From positions 124,001 to 188,000 of the forward strand of contig PABH01000069.1 of assembly GCA_002702705.1 (NCBI GenBank): a stretch of DNA of 64,000 nt. The letters run 5' to 3'. A program made the position numbers and the translations under genes. This stretch comes from Anaerolineaceae bacterium. GTDB taxonomy: Bacteria > Chloroflexota > Anaerolineae > Anaerolineales > Anaerolineaceae. Positions 10,120-20,431 of the stretch are shown here, in pieces. The notes below the pieces were generated by a model that saw nothing but the letters and a program-made list of their open reading frames with translations, did no database searches and was not told where the DNA came from. Each line of letters begins with the position of its first letter. Within the stretch, counting starts at the first letter, position 1.

Positions 10120-11028
10120 ATGCAAAAAAACATAAATGCGAACATAACAGATTTTTTATCAATGGATGAATTTATTTCATATAGTCAAGAGTTGTATCAT
10201 ATTAATGAAGAGGCCATTGAATTGGCAAAACAAAATAATTTAGAAATTGCTCTTCAAATACTTCATAAACTGACATTATTAAATCCAAATTCTTATATAG
10301 GCTGGTTCAATAAGGGGTTGTGTTTTGCACGAATGGGGAATCTACAAGAATCTTGGGATTGCTTTAACAAAACAATTCAAATTGACAACTCCGAGCCTTT
10401 GGCTTGGTATAACAAGGCGGTAATTGAATGTTTCTTGCGTTTAAATGGAAAACGTTCTTTCATGAAATTTTTTGAACTTGATTATTTGGATGAATACCAA
10501 GAATTAATTTCAAGATCAACAAATTTCTTAAGAGAATTAGAAGTTCTGTTTTCTCCTCAACAACCTGAAAAACGTTTCGGTTTGCCTGAAAGTGATCAAA
10601 GGTATGGGACAGATGGCACACCATCTATTGTAAGTTTCAGAACTGCAACCGAAAAGCAAATATTTCATAGAGAAAACTATAAGGAAATTCTTGCTAATAA
10701 TAAAGATGAAAATTTCTTTAATCAAAATTTTCTAAATTCATTGAAAGAACAATTTGAAGTTGGTCCAAAACTAATGGGGGATATGGCAAATTTCCAAAGA
10801 CTGATCCATTTAAAAAAAATGGAAATTTATCTAACAATTACAGAATGTAATCTTGAAGATAGACTTGGGCGACGATTATTTAAATTTAAAAACTATGAGT
10901 ATCATCAAGTATTAGATATGACTGAATATGAATTTGAGGAGAAATTCCATGAAATTCAGACAGATGTGATAGAAGAAATGCATAAAAATATGTTAACTAT
11001 GAATAACCAATGGAGAAATTTTTCCTAA
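10120..11028 (+). CDS. TPR-repeat protein
   Basis: A 302-residue protein. Residues ~25-100 contain two tetratricopeptide repeats: AIELAKQNNLEIALQIL...NPNSYIGWFNKG, then CFARMGNLQESWDCF...NSEPLAWYNKA. The rest is hydrophilic and unrecognised, with a helical, charged C-terminal third. It is the last of three plus-strand genes before the convergent minus-strand helicase operon. A 142-bp A+T-rich gap separates it from the WD40 gene, so cotranscription is plausible but unproven. No signal peptide is seen; a cytoplasmic interaction protein is likely. Confidence 0.65.
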   Translation: MQKNINANITDFLSMDEFISYSQELYHINEEAIELAKQNNLEIALQILHKLTLLNPNSYIGWFNKGLCFARMGNLQESWDCFNKTIQIDNSEPLAWYNKAVIECFLRLNGKRSFMKFFELDYLDEYQELISRSTNFLRELEVLFSPQQPEKRFGLPESDQRYGTDGTPSIVSFRTATEKQIFHRENYKEILANNKDENFFNQNFLNSLKEQFEVGPKLMGDMANFQRLIHLKKMEIYLTITECNLEDRLGRRLFKFKNYEYHQVLDMTEYEFEEKFHEIQTDVIEEMHKNMLTMNNQWRNFS

Positions 11029-11136
11029 ATAATCATTGATTGATCACCTTTCTGTTCTTGGAAGTAATTTAGCTAACATATTTTAAATGAAAGAAACATT
11101 TTGATTAAATTTGTAGTTTTGAGTATTGTGAAGATA

Positions 11137-14100
11137 TTAATAAAAAGCTTTTGTTACCATCTCTAAAAACTCTTTTGCTTTTCCGCGTTTTAATTGATCG
11201 TGATAAACTTGATTTCGATAATTCCTTAGACATTCATAACAACTGGTTTCTGGTCCACAACAATCTTTTTTTACACGGTCGTAAGCGGTGATTAAGGTTT
11301 CTTTTAGGTGATTTCCGATATGAGCAACATGCCCAGCACCGCCGGGAACGTCATCGTATAAAATAAAGGAAGGGATTTCTGAATTGTTGGCATAATGCAT
11401 TGTCCCATTTATATCGTCTCTGCGGATGCCAACTGCTTCACTAGCACCCTCTAAGATTGCATAAAGGACTGATAACCATGTTTCTTCTTCGACATGGTGT
11501 GATTTTGGATTTATTTGCAGTTCCAACACATCGGTCATAAATTGATGCCCTAGTGATAGCATTTCGATTTTTCCGCGACATTCATTTTTTGTTTTTGGAT
11601 TTTTATGGTTTGAGGATTTTTTTCCAAATAACGGTGGAGCAGCAAAGCCGCAAATTGAACATACGCGGTATCCTTGCCCGCCCATTCCTTTATTAATTAC
11701 AACAATATGTCCAAATGGTGAACACAGCTTCTTGATTTCAATAGATGAACTGGATAATTTCTCATCAAGTGTTAGACTGAAATTCTGAACTATCTCTTTT
11801 CCAGGTGTTTTGTATTCTCCAAAATGAATGATTGTGGAATAAAAACGTTTGGGTCGGCTGTCACCAACATGCCCAATTTGATCAGAATCAGCAATAAAAC
11901 CAAATCGCGGAATGATAAAATTTCCACGGTTCCGTCGTTGTTTTGTATTGATACTATTACCACAAGCAGCACAAATGCTCGTACTATTTTCGGTTTCTTC
12001 TATCCTGGAATAGGTAAATCTTTTACAATGTGGACATTCAGAAAAATAAAATTTGTCCAACTCTTTTTTGGGTGGTTTGTATATACCAGCACTGGTCCAA
12101 ACTCTTTTAGCGGCAACAATACTGTTTCCAGGGGCATATTCTCCGATAGCGATCCGCAAATCTCGATCCAATTCAACTTGTTTTGCTTCCGGGATATGGA
12201 TATGAGTTGTCCGTAACGGAACAACATCCGTTGGAAATCCGTACTTTGGCAAGATATTATGTGACCCAAGGAAGCCAAATAGATGTAAATTTTCTAAGGT
12301 GACCAAGGTTTTTTGCAACTGGTCGGCTAATTTGTATTGTTTTTCTCTCGAGGCAATTTCGATTTCTTGGTTTATTAATGCAAAATCGCTGATCACTTCT
12401 TCAATCGTTCGGTCTAAAGCTGGATCAATCTCTTCGTTAGGAAATGGGTTTAGTACCTGGTCAAAAGTTAGGTGTTCAACCCACCCCCAATTACTTAGGT
12501 CAAAATTTTTATGAAGTTTTTCCGGAATAACGCGATATAAAGAATCTTGAACTGTTTTTGGCCGGCTTTGTAAAAATTTTTGAAAAATCTCAATGCCTGG
12601 CGGTGTTATTGTTTCCGTATCAGCTTGTTTTTTTCCAAAAAAGAAATCCCATACCCGACTGTAATCATGATTATACGAATCTACTGCCCAACGGAAAAAA
12701 CTGGCAAATAAAACGGAATGGACATGACGCCGAATGATTTTCTCATTTTGTAAACTGACGATGGGTGGTGGCATCAATCCGGAAACCATTTTCTTGGGGT
12801 TTTCGTAATACATTAAGTCGTGTGACCTACGTTGGGCGAAAGTAAGTGTAAATGCTGCGGAATCGGTTCGGCGACCTGCACGACCGGCTCTTTGAACGTA
12901 ATTGGCTGTGGTTGGAGGCATGTTACGCAACACAACAGCCTGTAATTCGCCAACGTCGACGCCTAACTCAAAAGTAGTTGAACAACTAAGTACGTTTGTT
13001 TCCCCCGTAATGAAAGATTGTTGTTTGGTTAATGCGGAATTCTGAGTCCATTGGGCAGTGTGCTCTTCGGTTTTCATCGGGATTGGATTTAGATTTTGAT
13101 AAAGGTTACGATAATGGTTATTGGTCCAATATGGCGATGAAGGATTAAAAACTTCAAGTTCCCCATCACAGTTAAAAGTTGGGCACACTTGATGCACATT
13201 ATATGAACTGATATTGTTACATTTATTGCATCGATAAACGATTTCATCATTATCTTCGACTAAAGGGATAATATTCCACGCTTGATAATTGATTTGGTAT
13301 GGAGCATTAACTTGTTTTTTGACAAACATATCTTTCCATGCACGAGATGTTGTGATTTCTCGCCAAATACCTTTTAATGCTTCAAGAGATACGGATCTCA
13401 AATCACCTTTATCCATTTCCGGATATTTAGAAAAAAGTATTTTTTCAAGAATGTCGAGACGTCGATTAGATCCCTTTTTAGGAACCCATGAAAATATGTG
13501 CTTTTTGGTTTGTGGGTCGGATTCATTTACGTAGAATTCAAAATTTCTTGGTTCAAATTCTTGGCTGGTTGGGTCTACTTGGTCAGGGAATAAAACCGCG
13601 CCTTGTTGTCGTAAACTATCTAAAAGAAGAGCGGTTAAGTTCCAAGCTTCTTCTTTTGAAAAATTCCAGGGTGGTGCAGCCAATGCTGAGGAAAGCTTCC
13701 ATGATGGATGGTGCCGAAGTTTAAATTTAACTAATCCAACACCTTCTAAACTAATTTGGCGATCGAGCGCGATCAACTCTTGCATTAACCAAGTTTTTAC
13801 AATTTTATTTCTGGCTACATAGGTATCATTAAAATCAAAGATATCCAATTTTTCGGCGCGTTTTTTTAAAGAGGGGGTTATATCATCAACTGTATAAAGG
13901 CCAGCACGTGCATCTTCATCACTTAATAACGATTTAATAATTAATCTACGACGAAATAAACGTTGATAAGTTCCTTCGAGATAAGGAGCAAAAAAAGCAG
14001 CATCTTGACGACTGTCAGAAAAAGTGAGTAATTTTCTGCCTTCACCAGGGAGTTCTCGTTGAAATTCATGTGTGTCAGGGGGGATTTGTTGGTACAAGGC

Positions 14101-16092
14101 AGTAGCTAAAACAGAGACAGGGGCATCCTGACCAGTAAGAAAACGGTAAACGATACCACGATTACTTCTGGCACCACAAGAAACACATTTTTTTAGGGTA
14201 TTTGTATCTCGAGATACTTTGATATCGTAAAGCAGAATTTTTGGTGTTTCAATAGAACAATCACAAAATTGTTTTGAGGCTTGTCCTTCATATAAATTCC
14301 CGCAGCCAGTACATATTGTATACTTTTCATGTTTTTCAGCAGTGATCTCAGTAGATCCACTGATAACATCTTCATCTTCATTTTCTTCAGCAATTTGTTC
14401 CCCGAGATAATAAAAATGTGTATCCGTACTTTCAAGATCTTTAAGATTTGTTTCATAAGGCAATAATTTTAATTCGTGATCTTCTTCGATATTTCCAAGA
14501 ATATAAAATGATCCACATCGGATGCAGGTCATCACTTCAAAAACCGGGGATTGACAGTGAGGGCATTCTGTATGTCTTTTTAGAAAAATTCTAGACTCGT
14601 CTTTTGGGTGTTTGTGGTGGTTGAGGCAAATAAATGCTCCTTCCAGCGCACGAGCAAATAAATGGTATCTGGCAGGTAATAAGGATGCGCTTTCATCAAT
14701 TGGTTTTGCTTTGCCTGCCAGGTTAACCAGACTAATCAGCGGTTCAATTGGTTCGTCTTCACCCGGAAAAATTTGTGGGGCTATCTCATTAAGGAATTGA
14801 GATTCTTCTTCTAAATGTTTTTTTAGTGTCGCTAAACTTTGATTTTCTCGTAATAGTTCAAATAAGAAGCGGTTTATGGTTAAGTCCGAATTGCTTGCTC
14901 CAGCAAAATTAGCAGCTTTTTTAATGATAAAGTCTGGTACTGAGTGTTTTTTACATATTGATATAAAATTACTTATCGTATCAGCAGGATTTGATTCTTT
15001 CTCTAAAAATTTATTTATTTCAATAAATACGGAGGGTGATTTAACAGTCCAAGTTTTTTGCCCATAATGATAAGGTAAACGTGTTGCCTTGACCACATCC
15101 TGTTGGGTTGAGTCTTTTTGGTTCCAGGAAAAAGGTTCACTAAATAGTGTGGATGCAAATTGAACAACTTCCGGGAAATCCTGTTCCCCACGACCAAGGG
15201 TTGCACTGGTTGCAATGGCTTGAATTGTTTGATTATGGTGTAATACACGATCTTTTACGCGGCGCAAAAGCATGGCGATTTCCATGCCCATTGCTCCGTT
15301 ATAAATATGAGCTTCATCAATAACAATAAATTTCCAATGATTTGCGGTTTCGCCGTCAAAAAAAGCGTTATCTGCTGGTCTCAAAAGCAAAAATTCCAAC
15401 ATGGCATAATTGGTCACCAATAAATGAGGTGGGGTTTTTTGCATGCGCATTCGGCTTAAGGTTTCGTTTTCTAGAATTTCTTCATCTGGAAACTGTTCAT
15501 AAAACTTTTTAATTGCAGCATCTTCATTAGTTTCCGTATCGCCAATATAACGTCCAAAAGTGATTTGAGGATAATTCTTTAAGATCTTACGAAGACGTTT
15601 CATTTGATCGTTTGCTAGGGCATTCATAGGGTATAACAATAAAGCTCTTACACCAGGTTGGTAAAGGGTTCCAGCGTCTTCTTCTTCAAGTAAATGATTT
15701 AAAATTGGAATTAAGAATGTTTCCGTTTTACCGGAACCCGTTCCGGTTGTTACCACGGTATTCCGTTTATATTTTGCGATTTTTTCAATGGCCTGATCTT
15801 GATGTTTATAGAGTGTTCTTTCAAACGGTAAAGCAGGGTTACATAATTTTTCAAATCTTTTATTCAAAATTCCTTGTTGTATAAGCGTTTGAATACTTCT
15901 ACCCTTTTCAAACTCAGGCGTTGCTTCTAAAAGGGGTCCTTTAACCAACATATTAGTAGTTTCCAATTCACCCCATAGGTTCTGGCGTAAGTTTTCTTCT
16001 TGAACCGGAAATAAGGTTTTTAAATAACGAAGATAATTTTCACGGATTAAATTTGTTGTTTGTAGTGGATGTAAAGGTTGTTGTTTTTTCAT
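11137..16092 (-). CDS. giant DEAH-box SF2 helicase with C-terminal DUF1998 domain (DruE-like)
   Basis: A 1651-residue SF2 helicase. Walker A is TGTGSGKT (116-123), the DEAH box is VIDEAHIYNG (~259-262), followed by AIATSATLGRG. The second RecA domain has CSTTFELGVDVGELQ and QRAGRAGRRTDS. Several CxxC pairs (HTECPHCQSP, CTGCGNLY, CNKCNNIS, CPHCKRF, CAACGN) suggest zinc ribbons. The end carries the DUF1998 cysteine cluster CCGPETSCYECLRNYRNQ, as in MrfA-like helicases and Druantia DruE. AAAGGAATT precedes the ATG, which overlaps the upstream stop by 4 nt. Length, architecture and a single giant upstream partner fit DruE of type III Druantia. The DpdJ-like DUF1998 helicases are an alternative. 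Confidence 0.85.
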   Translation of the reverse strand: MKKQQPLHPLQTTNLIRENYLRYLKTLFPVQEENLRQNLWGELETTNMLVKGPLLEATPEFEKGRSIQTLIQQGILNKRFEKLCNPALPFERTLYKHQDQAIEKIAKYKRNTVVTTGTGSGKTETFLIPILNHLLEEEDAGTLYQPGVRALLLYPMNALANDQMKRLRKILKNYPQITFGRYIGDTETNEDAAIKKFYEQFPDEEILENETLSRMRMQKTPPHLLVTNYAMLEFLLLRPADNAFFDGETANHWKFIVIDEAHIYNGAMGMEIAMLLRRVKDRVLHHNQTIQAIATSATLGRGEQDFPEVVQFASTLFSEPFSWNQKDSTQQDVVKATRLPYHYGQKTWTVKSPSVFIEINKFLEKESNPADTISNFISICKKHSVPDFIIKKAANFAGASNSDLTINRFLFELLRENQSLATLKKHLEEESQFLNEIAPQIFPGEDEPIEPLISLVNLAGKAKPIDESASLLPARYHLFARALEGAFICLNHHKHPKDESRIFLKRHTECPHCQSPVFEVMTCIRCGSFYILGNIEEDHELKLLPYETNLKDLESTDTHFYYLGEQIAEENEDEDVISGSTEITAEKHEKYTICTGCGNLYEGQASKQFCDCSIETPKILLYDIKVSRDTNTLKKCVSCGARSNRGIVYRFLTGQDAPVSVLATALYQQIPPDTHEFQRELPGEGRKLLTFSDSRQDAAFFAPYLEGTYQRLFRRRLIIKSLLSDEDARAGLYTVDDITPSLKKRAEKLDIFDFNDTYVARNKIVKTWLMQELIALDRQISLEGVGLVKFKLRHHPSWKLSSALAAPPWNFSKEEAWNLTALLLDSLRQQGAVLFPDQVDPTSQEFEPRNFEFYVNESDPQTKKHIFSWVPKKGSNRRLDILEKILFSKYPEMDKGDLRSVSLEALKGIWREITTSRAWKDMFVKKQVNAPYQINYQAWNIIPLVEDNDEIVYRCNKCNNISSYNVHQVCPTFNCDGELEVFNPSSPYWTNNHYRNLYQNLNPIPMKTEEHTAQWTQNSALTKQQSFITGETNVLSCSTTFELGVDVGELQAVVLRNMPPTTANYVQRAGRAGRRTDSAAFTLTFAQRRSHDLMYYENPKKMVSGLMPPPIVSLQNEKIIRRHVHSVLFASFFRWAVDSYNHDYSRVWDFFFGKKQADTETITPPGIEIFQKFLQSRPKTVQDSLYRVIPEKLHKNFDLSNWGWVEHLTFDQVLNPFPNEEIDPALDRTIEEVISDFALINQEIEIASREKQYKLADQLQKTLVTLENLHLFGFLGSHNILPKYGFPTDVVPLRTTHIHIPEAKQVELDRDLRIAIGEYAPGNSIVAAKRVWTSAGIYKPPKKELDKFYFSECPHCKRFTYSRIEETENSTSICAACGNSINTKQRRNRGNFIIPRFGFIADSDQIGHVGDSRPKRFYSTIIHFGEYKTPGKEIVQNFSLTLDEKLSSSSIEIKKLCSPFGHIVVINKGMGGQGYRVCSICGFAAPPLFGKKSSNHKNPKTKNECRGKIEMLSLGHQFMTDVLELQINPKSHHVEEETWLSVLYAILEGASEAVGIRRDDINGTMHYANNSEIPSFILYDDVPGGAGHVAHIGNHLKETLITAYDRVKKDCCGPETSCYECLRNYRNQVYHDQLKRGKAKEFLEMVTKAFY

Positions 16093-19000
16093 AATTCCTT
16101 TCCGGTGTGTTTGTTTTGATAATTAAATTCCAATTTTTTTAGTTCAATTGTATTCTTGGGCGGGAAAATTGGATAAGGATCCTTTCCCGGATGGTACTCA
16201 GATATGTGGTTAATAAATAAATTTCTATAAGTGGTTGCAAATTCATTGCAATAAGAACAGATCAGCAATCTGTTTTTTCCTGGAAAATGGATGGTGTTTT
16301 TAACCATATCAACTTCTGCAATTTCGTAATTTTTATTCCTAATACCAAGCATTTCTCGTTCATGCATTAATAAATGAATTCGATAAATATCTTCACCCTC
16401 AAAAAAAGAATTGACTGGTTCTTTATTTATCTTATTTATTATTTGGTCAATTCTTCCCCAGCCTGCATTGGTTAAAACCCAGGTACCAATTTTTACTTCT
16501 TGTAGCCCGGTATAAGGATTGTATTTTTCAAGTTGATACCTAAGGTTTTTGACCGATTCAGGATTAATTTGTAATGACTCAAGTAGGTTTCGGTGATCGT
16601 AAAGGTGATGAAGTGTTTCATGGTTCGGAAATATCCCATTTTCCCACGCATTAATAATCGCCTTGATAGCGCGATTTTTATCTTGATCCAATAGCTGGAT
16701 AGCTGCTAGATTTCTATATTTTGGTGATGGAAAGTTTAATAGTAGCTGACAACTCATTAACGAAAGGTCGTTAGGTTTGGGTAGATAAGATAAATATTTG
16801 TTTAATTCATCGATCTCTACAAATTCATAATTTGAGAAATTCAATAATTTTTGAATTGAAAGTGGAGAATTTAATGCATTAGAAAATGCGTGTTTGATTG
16901 ACTCGTCTTTTGTTAGTTCTATTTGTTCAAAGAGTACCCGAAATGTGACTAGGTCAATATCTTGTATGTGGTCGATACAAAACAATAATTGCTTGAGGTC
17001 AGGACTCTTTTCATAATCCTCTTTTTGAGTTAAGTAAATTTCAAGATGATCTTGAATAGAAAGTTGATTTGGATATTTATTGAGTTCTATAAGGCGACTT
17101 ATTGGTTCTTTAAACTTAAGGCGATAATGTTCACCTTTAATATTATTAAAAATCTCATCCGAATTTTCTTCTGTTATCCAAGGATCATAGATGTCAAAAT
17201 GTAATTTATATAAACTGCCAGTGAGTTTTTCTTTTGGAATGGTTAATTGACAGGTTTCAACAGCGCTGTCTGGAATATACTCCTTATGTGCTTTTAACCA
17301 AGGTTGACAAATCGATTTAATGTATAAAATTCGGTTGCAGAAATGAAAATTTTCAACCCAATGAAGTGTAAGGTTATAACTTTCTCCAGAATCAAAAACT
17401 TCATAATTTGTGATATTGATATCTAATTTTTTGGAAATACTAATTAATGGCAATATTTTTTCTTGTAAAGTTTGGGGGTTATTTTTTATTCGTAATTTTA
17501 CGCGGATAGAAGGAGTTGTAGATAAGCGGATTAGGTCATGTAAAAATGAAAGGTCAATTCGCCAAAACCTTTTTTTCTGTTTGTTTGATTGTGGTGCTTT
17601 TATTAACCTTGATTCAGTTAATGCTTGTCCACTAACATCAATAACCTCCAGGTTTATTTCCGGATTATCTTCGTTTTCTGATGGATAATCTAGAATCATA
17701 AATGGTGTGATTTCACCTTCTAATAAATGCATCGGTATTTGAAAAGGTGTATTATGCCAGGATTCATCAACAACATGACCAACTACCAGTTGCCAGCGAA
17801 CTCTTTTTATGAGAACAGAAAATTTCTGGGTTATTAATCTACTCATTTCATCTTGATGTGTATAAAGCAAATCCAATTTTACGTTATCAGGACCATATTG
17901 GCTTTCATATTTTCCTCCTCCAAGCGGTATGAGGGAATTACATGTTTTTTCCATTGGTCTAATTTGATCTTGATTGGAAACATGTAGATAGGTCGAAATT
18001 ATTGGAGAAGTAAAATTTTCTGTTGGAAAATGTAGTTTTTCATTTCCAAAAATCTTTAAATCTGAAAAAATTGTGAGATTAAAATCTGCATCCATACCCA
18101 GAGGACCGCGAACATGAATATGGAATTGACCAAAAGGATTTTTTCCTAAAAGATCTTCGTGATTGAGATTTAGAATAATCCCATTGTTGTTTGAATTGCG
18201 TATAGCAGAATTGTTTATTGTATTTAACGGTTGTTCTGCCTTCATAATTAAAGTGCTATTTTCACCAGGAATAATCGAAATTATCCATAAATCTTTTTGA
18301 TCCTCATATACATGAATTGGAATAAATAATTCGGGTGCCATACCCAGGTAAATCGGATCTCCATTCTCATTTAACACTGTGTTGTAAGGGAAACCACCAA
18401 TCAGTTTGGGTTGGGGAATGTTGTCAAGAGCCTTAAACTGGATATTAATATTTTTATTATCGTTTTGTAAAATGAATCCCTGTAATTCTGATAAATCCCA
18501 ACACTCGCTAATAAATTCTTCAAATTCTCCAAATAAATCTGGGAATTCTTCGATAATAATTCCTTTTTCTAATGCGGTATCTAAGATTATATGATTTGGT
18601 CGAACAACCCAAATTTCACGATTAGAAAATTCACGTAGCAAAGTAGCTGGGTCTCGATCCGGATTGAATAATAAGTAGGGATTCTGTTCATTAATTCCAA
18701 TAAAATTCCAAGTATAATCTCGATTATCTATATGGAATTTTATTGTGTAATGATTTGAAACTTTATCAAGTCGGTAGAGAATTTCACTGGTTTGTAAATA
18801 ATCTCCAAAATCACGAACTCTTGTTTTTACTTGTTCGATTTTATTTTCATCATAAAGAATTTCCCAATAAATATTATCTGAATTAAACGTTTGAAATTTT
18901 TGTTCAGGTAATCGAAAAAATAATCCTAAACCCCAAGGATCATAACAAAAATCAGGTTTGACAAGCTTGGTAGTTGATTTTTGGTGTTTATTCAAAATTA

Positions 19001-20069
19001 AGCCAGGGTTATTTTTTGTCCATTCATAAAAGAAACTAACAATATGTGGAGGTAAACCAATTTGTTCCGGTGTATAAACTGTTTTATCCTTTAGCCATGA
19101 TATAGCCATTCTTTTTGCCCGGTGTAAACCATCCACCGCTGTTTGACCGCCATATTCAAGAAAATATTGGATTGGTTTATCTGTTGTATGTTTCACGCTA
19201 TTACTTTCCAATAACTCTTCAATCAGGGTTTCACCTTCAAGTCCAGCATATTCTGGGCGGTGAATACTGGGAATTATCACGTATTGAAAGTAATCAGGTA
19301 GACAATGAATCGGAATACCACAATGTAATGCCATCGGGGTCACATAACGCATGGATTTTTCTTGAAGATTTGGAAACCGAGGAAAACCAAATTGATTTAA
19401 TAATTTTTCGAAAGTTGGCCCTAGATTATTTGGAGAGTTTAATCCTAATTTTTCATTAATTTCAGGCCATATTCCCTTTTCATCATAATGATAAATCGTC
19501 ATTCCAACTAAAAATACGAGAAATGTAGATGGAAACTCTACAGCTATGATTTCTAATCCATCTTTTTTGGTACAGGTGTAGAAATAAGATTTTAGATCGT
19601 TGCCGATTTGATAAATCAATTCTTTCGACAGATCAACCTCACCAATTAAACGAACTTTGGATAATTTTTTCTTAAGTTCATTTTCGCGGTCAAATAATAT
19701 CGTTTCTTTGTCGAAGTCTTTAATTGATCTTTTTGGTTGAGTTCGGGTGTTAATTTTTGTTTGATTTCGGAGTGAATTCGTAAGTGACTTTGTTTCGAAA
19801 GTTGAGTTGATTGTTTTTTGTTTTTTCTTTTTTGGGATTAAATCTTTTTCTTCTAAGAAAGTATGATAATTTTCATTTAAGATATTAATCTCATTATCAT
19901 TAAGGTAAGGAAATGTAGCTTCATCGCCTAAGATTTTTAAGCACATAATTTTTTTATGTAAATCTAGTGCAGTTTGTACTCCATTAGATTTTAACTTTGT
20001 TGAAAGATTGGTGTTTTCTATTACTGTACTTAAATTTGTATTTTCAAGAATCTTGAAGAAATCTGACAT
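16089..20069 (-). CDS. large partner of the DUF1998 helicase (DruH-like candidate)
   Basis: A protein of about 1326 residues directly upstream of, and overlapping by 4 nt, the giant helicase; the two form one operon. No enzymatic motif is recognised. It starts with a short tandem repeat (ENTNLSTVIENTNLST), then a basic linker (KKKKQKT) and a mostly beta-rich body. Near the C-terminus a CSYCNEF...HISEYHP stretch looks like a C2H2-type zinc finger. ATG 20069 (MSDFFKIL) has GGGG about 9 nt upstream and is preferred to TTG 20105. Type III Druantia consists of DruH plus DruE, so operon structure and size make this a DruH candidate, but I do not recognise its family from sequence alone. Confidence 0.6.
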   Translation of the reverse strand: MSDFFKILENTNLSTVIENTNLSTKLKSNGVQTALDLHKKIMCLKILGDEATFPYLNDNEINILNENYHTFLEEKDLIPKKKKQKTINSTFETKSLTNSLRNQTKINTRTQPKRSIKDFDKETILFDRENELKKKLSKVRLIGEVDLSKELIYQIGNDLKSYFYTCTKKDGLEIIAVEFPSTFLVFLVGMTIYHYDEKGIWPEINEKLGLNSPNNLGPTFEKLLNQFGFPRFPNLQEKSMRYVTPMALHCGIPIHCLPDYFQYVIIPSIHRPEYAGLEGETLIEELLESNSVKHTTDKPIQYFLEYGGQTAVDGLHRAKRMAISWLKDKTVYTPEQIGLPPHIVSFFYEWTKNNPGLILNKHQKSTTKLVKPDFCYDPWGLGLFFRLPEQKFQTFNSDNIYWEILYDENKIEQVKTRVRDFGDYLQTSEILYRLDKVSNHYTIKFHIDNRDYTWNFIGINEQNPYLLFNPDRDPATLLREFSNREIWVVRPNHIILDTALEKGIIIEEFPDLFGEFEEFISECWDLSELQGFILQNDNKNINIQFKALDNIPQPKLIGGFPYNTVLNENGDPIYLGMAPELFIPIHVYEDQKDLWIISIIPGENSTLIMKAEQPLNTINNSAIRNSNNNGIILNLNHEDLLGKNPFGQFHIHVRGPLGMDADFNLTIFSDLKIFGNEKLHFPTENFTSPIISTYLHVSNQDQIRPMEKTCNSLIPLGGGKYESQYGPDNVKLDLLYTHQDEMSRLITQKFSVLIKRVRWQLVVGHVVDESWHNTPFQIPMHLLEGEITPFMILDYPSENEDNPEINLEVIDVSGQALTESRLIKAPQSNKQKKRFWRIDLSFLHDLIRLSTTPSIRVKLRIKNNPQTLQEKILPLISISKKLDINITNYEVFDSGESYNLTLHWVENFHFCNRILYIKSICQPWLKAHKEYIPDSAVETCQLTIPKEKLTGSLYKLHFDIYDPWITEENSDEIFNNIKGEHYRLKFKEPISRLIELNKYPNQLSIQDHLEIYLTQKEDYEKSPDLKQLLFCIDHIQDIDLVTFRVLFEQIELTKDESIKHAFSNALNSPLSIQKLLNFSNYEFVEIDELNKYLSYLPKPNDLSLMSCQLLLNFPSPKYRNLAAIQLLDQDKNRAIKAIINAWENGIFPNHETLHHLYDHRNLLESLQINPESVKNLRYQLEKYNPYTGLQEVKIGTWVLTNAGWGRIDQIINKINKEPVNSFFEGEDIYRIHLLMHEREMLGIRNKNYEIAEVDMVKNTIHFPGKNRLLICSYCNEFATTYRNLFINHISEYHPGKDPYPIFPPKNTIELKKLEFNYQNKHTGKEL

Positions 20070-20431
20070 TGATAAAACCCCATTTACTTTTCGATTTTTA
20101 TACAATTAAGGTAAATGATCTGATAATAATCACATAGGTATACCGAATGATTGGGATTAAAAAACCCCCAAATGATTATCTAATTTTACCGCAATATCAG
20201 TAAATTTATGGCTTTAGAAAATGAATATTGTAAGAATCGGAGTAAAAAACGTGTAAATAAACAGTAGTTATTCTCAATATTTAAAATTTTTTCGGTGTAA
20301 AATGATATAGAAAGTCGGGTTAGTCATTCAACCATAAAAAAAATTTGTTTTAGTAAGTTAAATTCAATTTTTCTTAATCATTTTTCAAGAATGATATGTT
20401 TTATTTCCTTCAAAATTTTCAGGAGTAATCA
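20070..20431. promoter_or_regulatory. divergent A+T-rich promoter region
   Basis: About 360 bp between the divergent giant-partner gene and the RelE/UvrD-fusion gene. It is very A+T-rich and must hold promoters in both directions. AGGAG at 20421 serves the right-hand gene. No convincing operator palindrome was seen. Confidence 0.4.
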
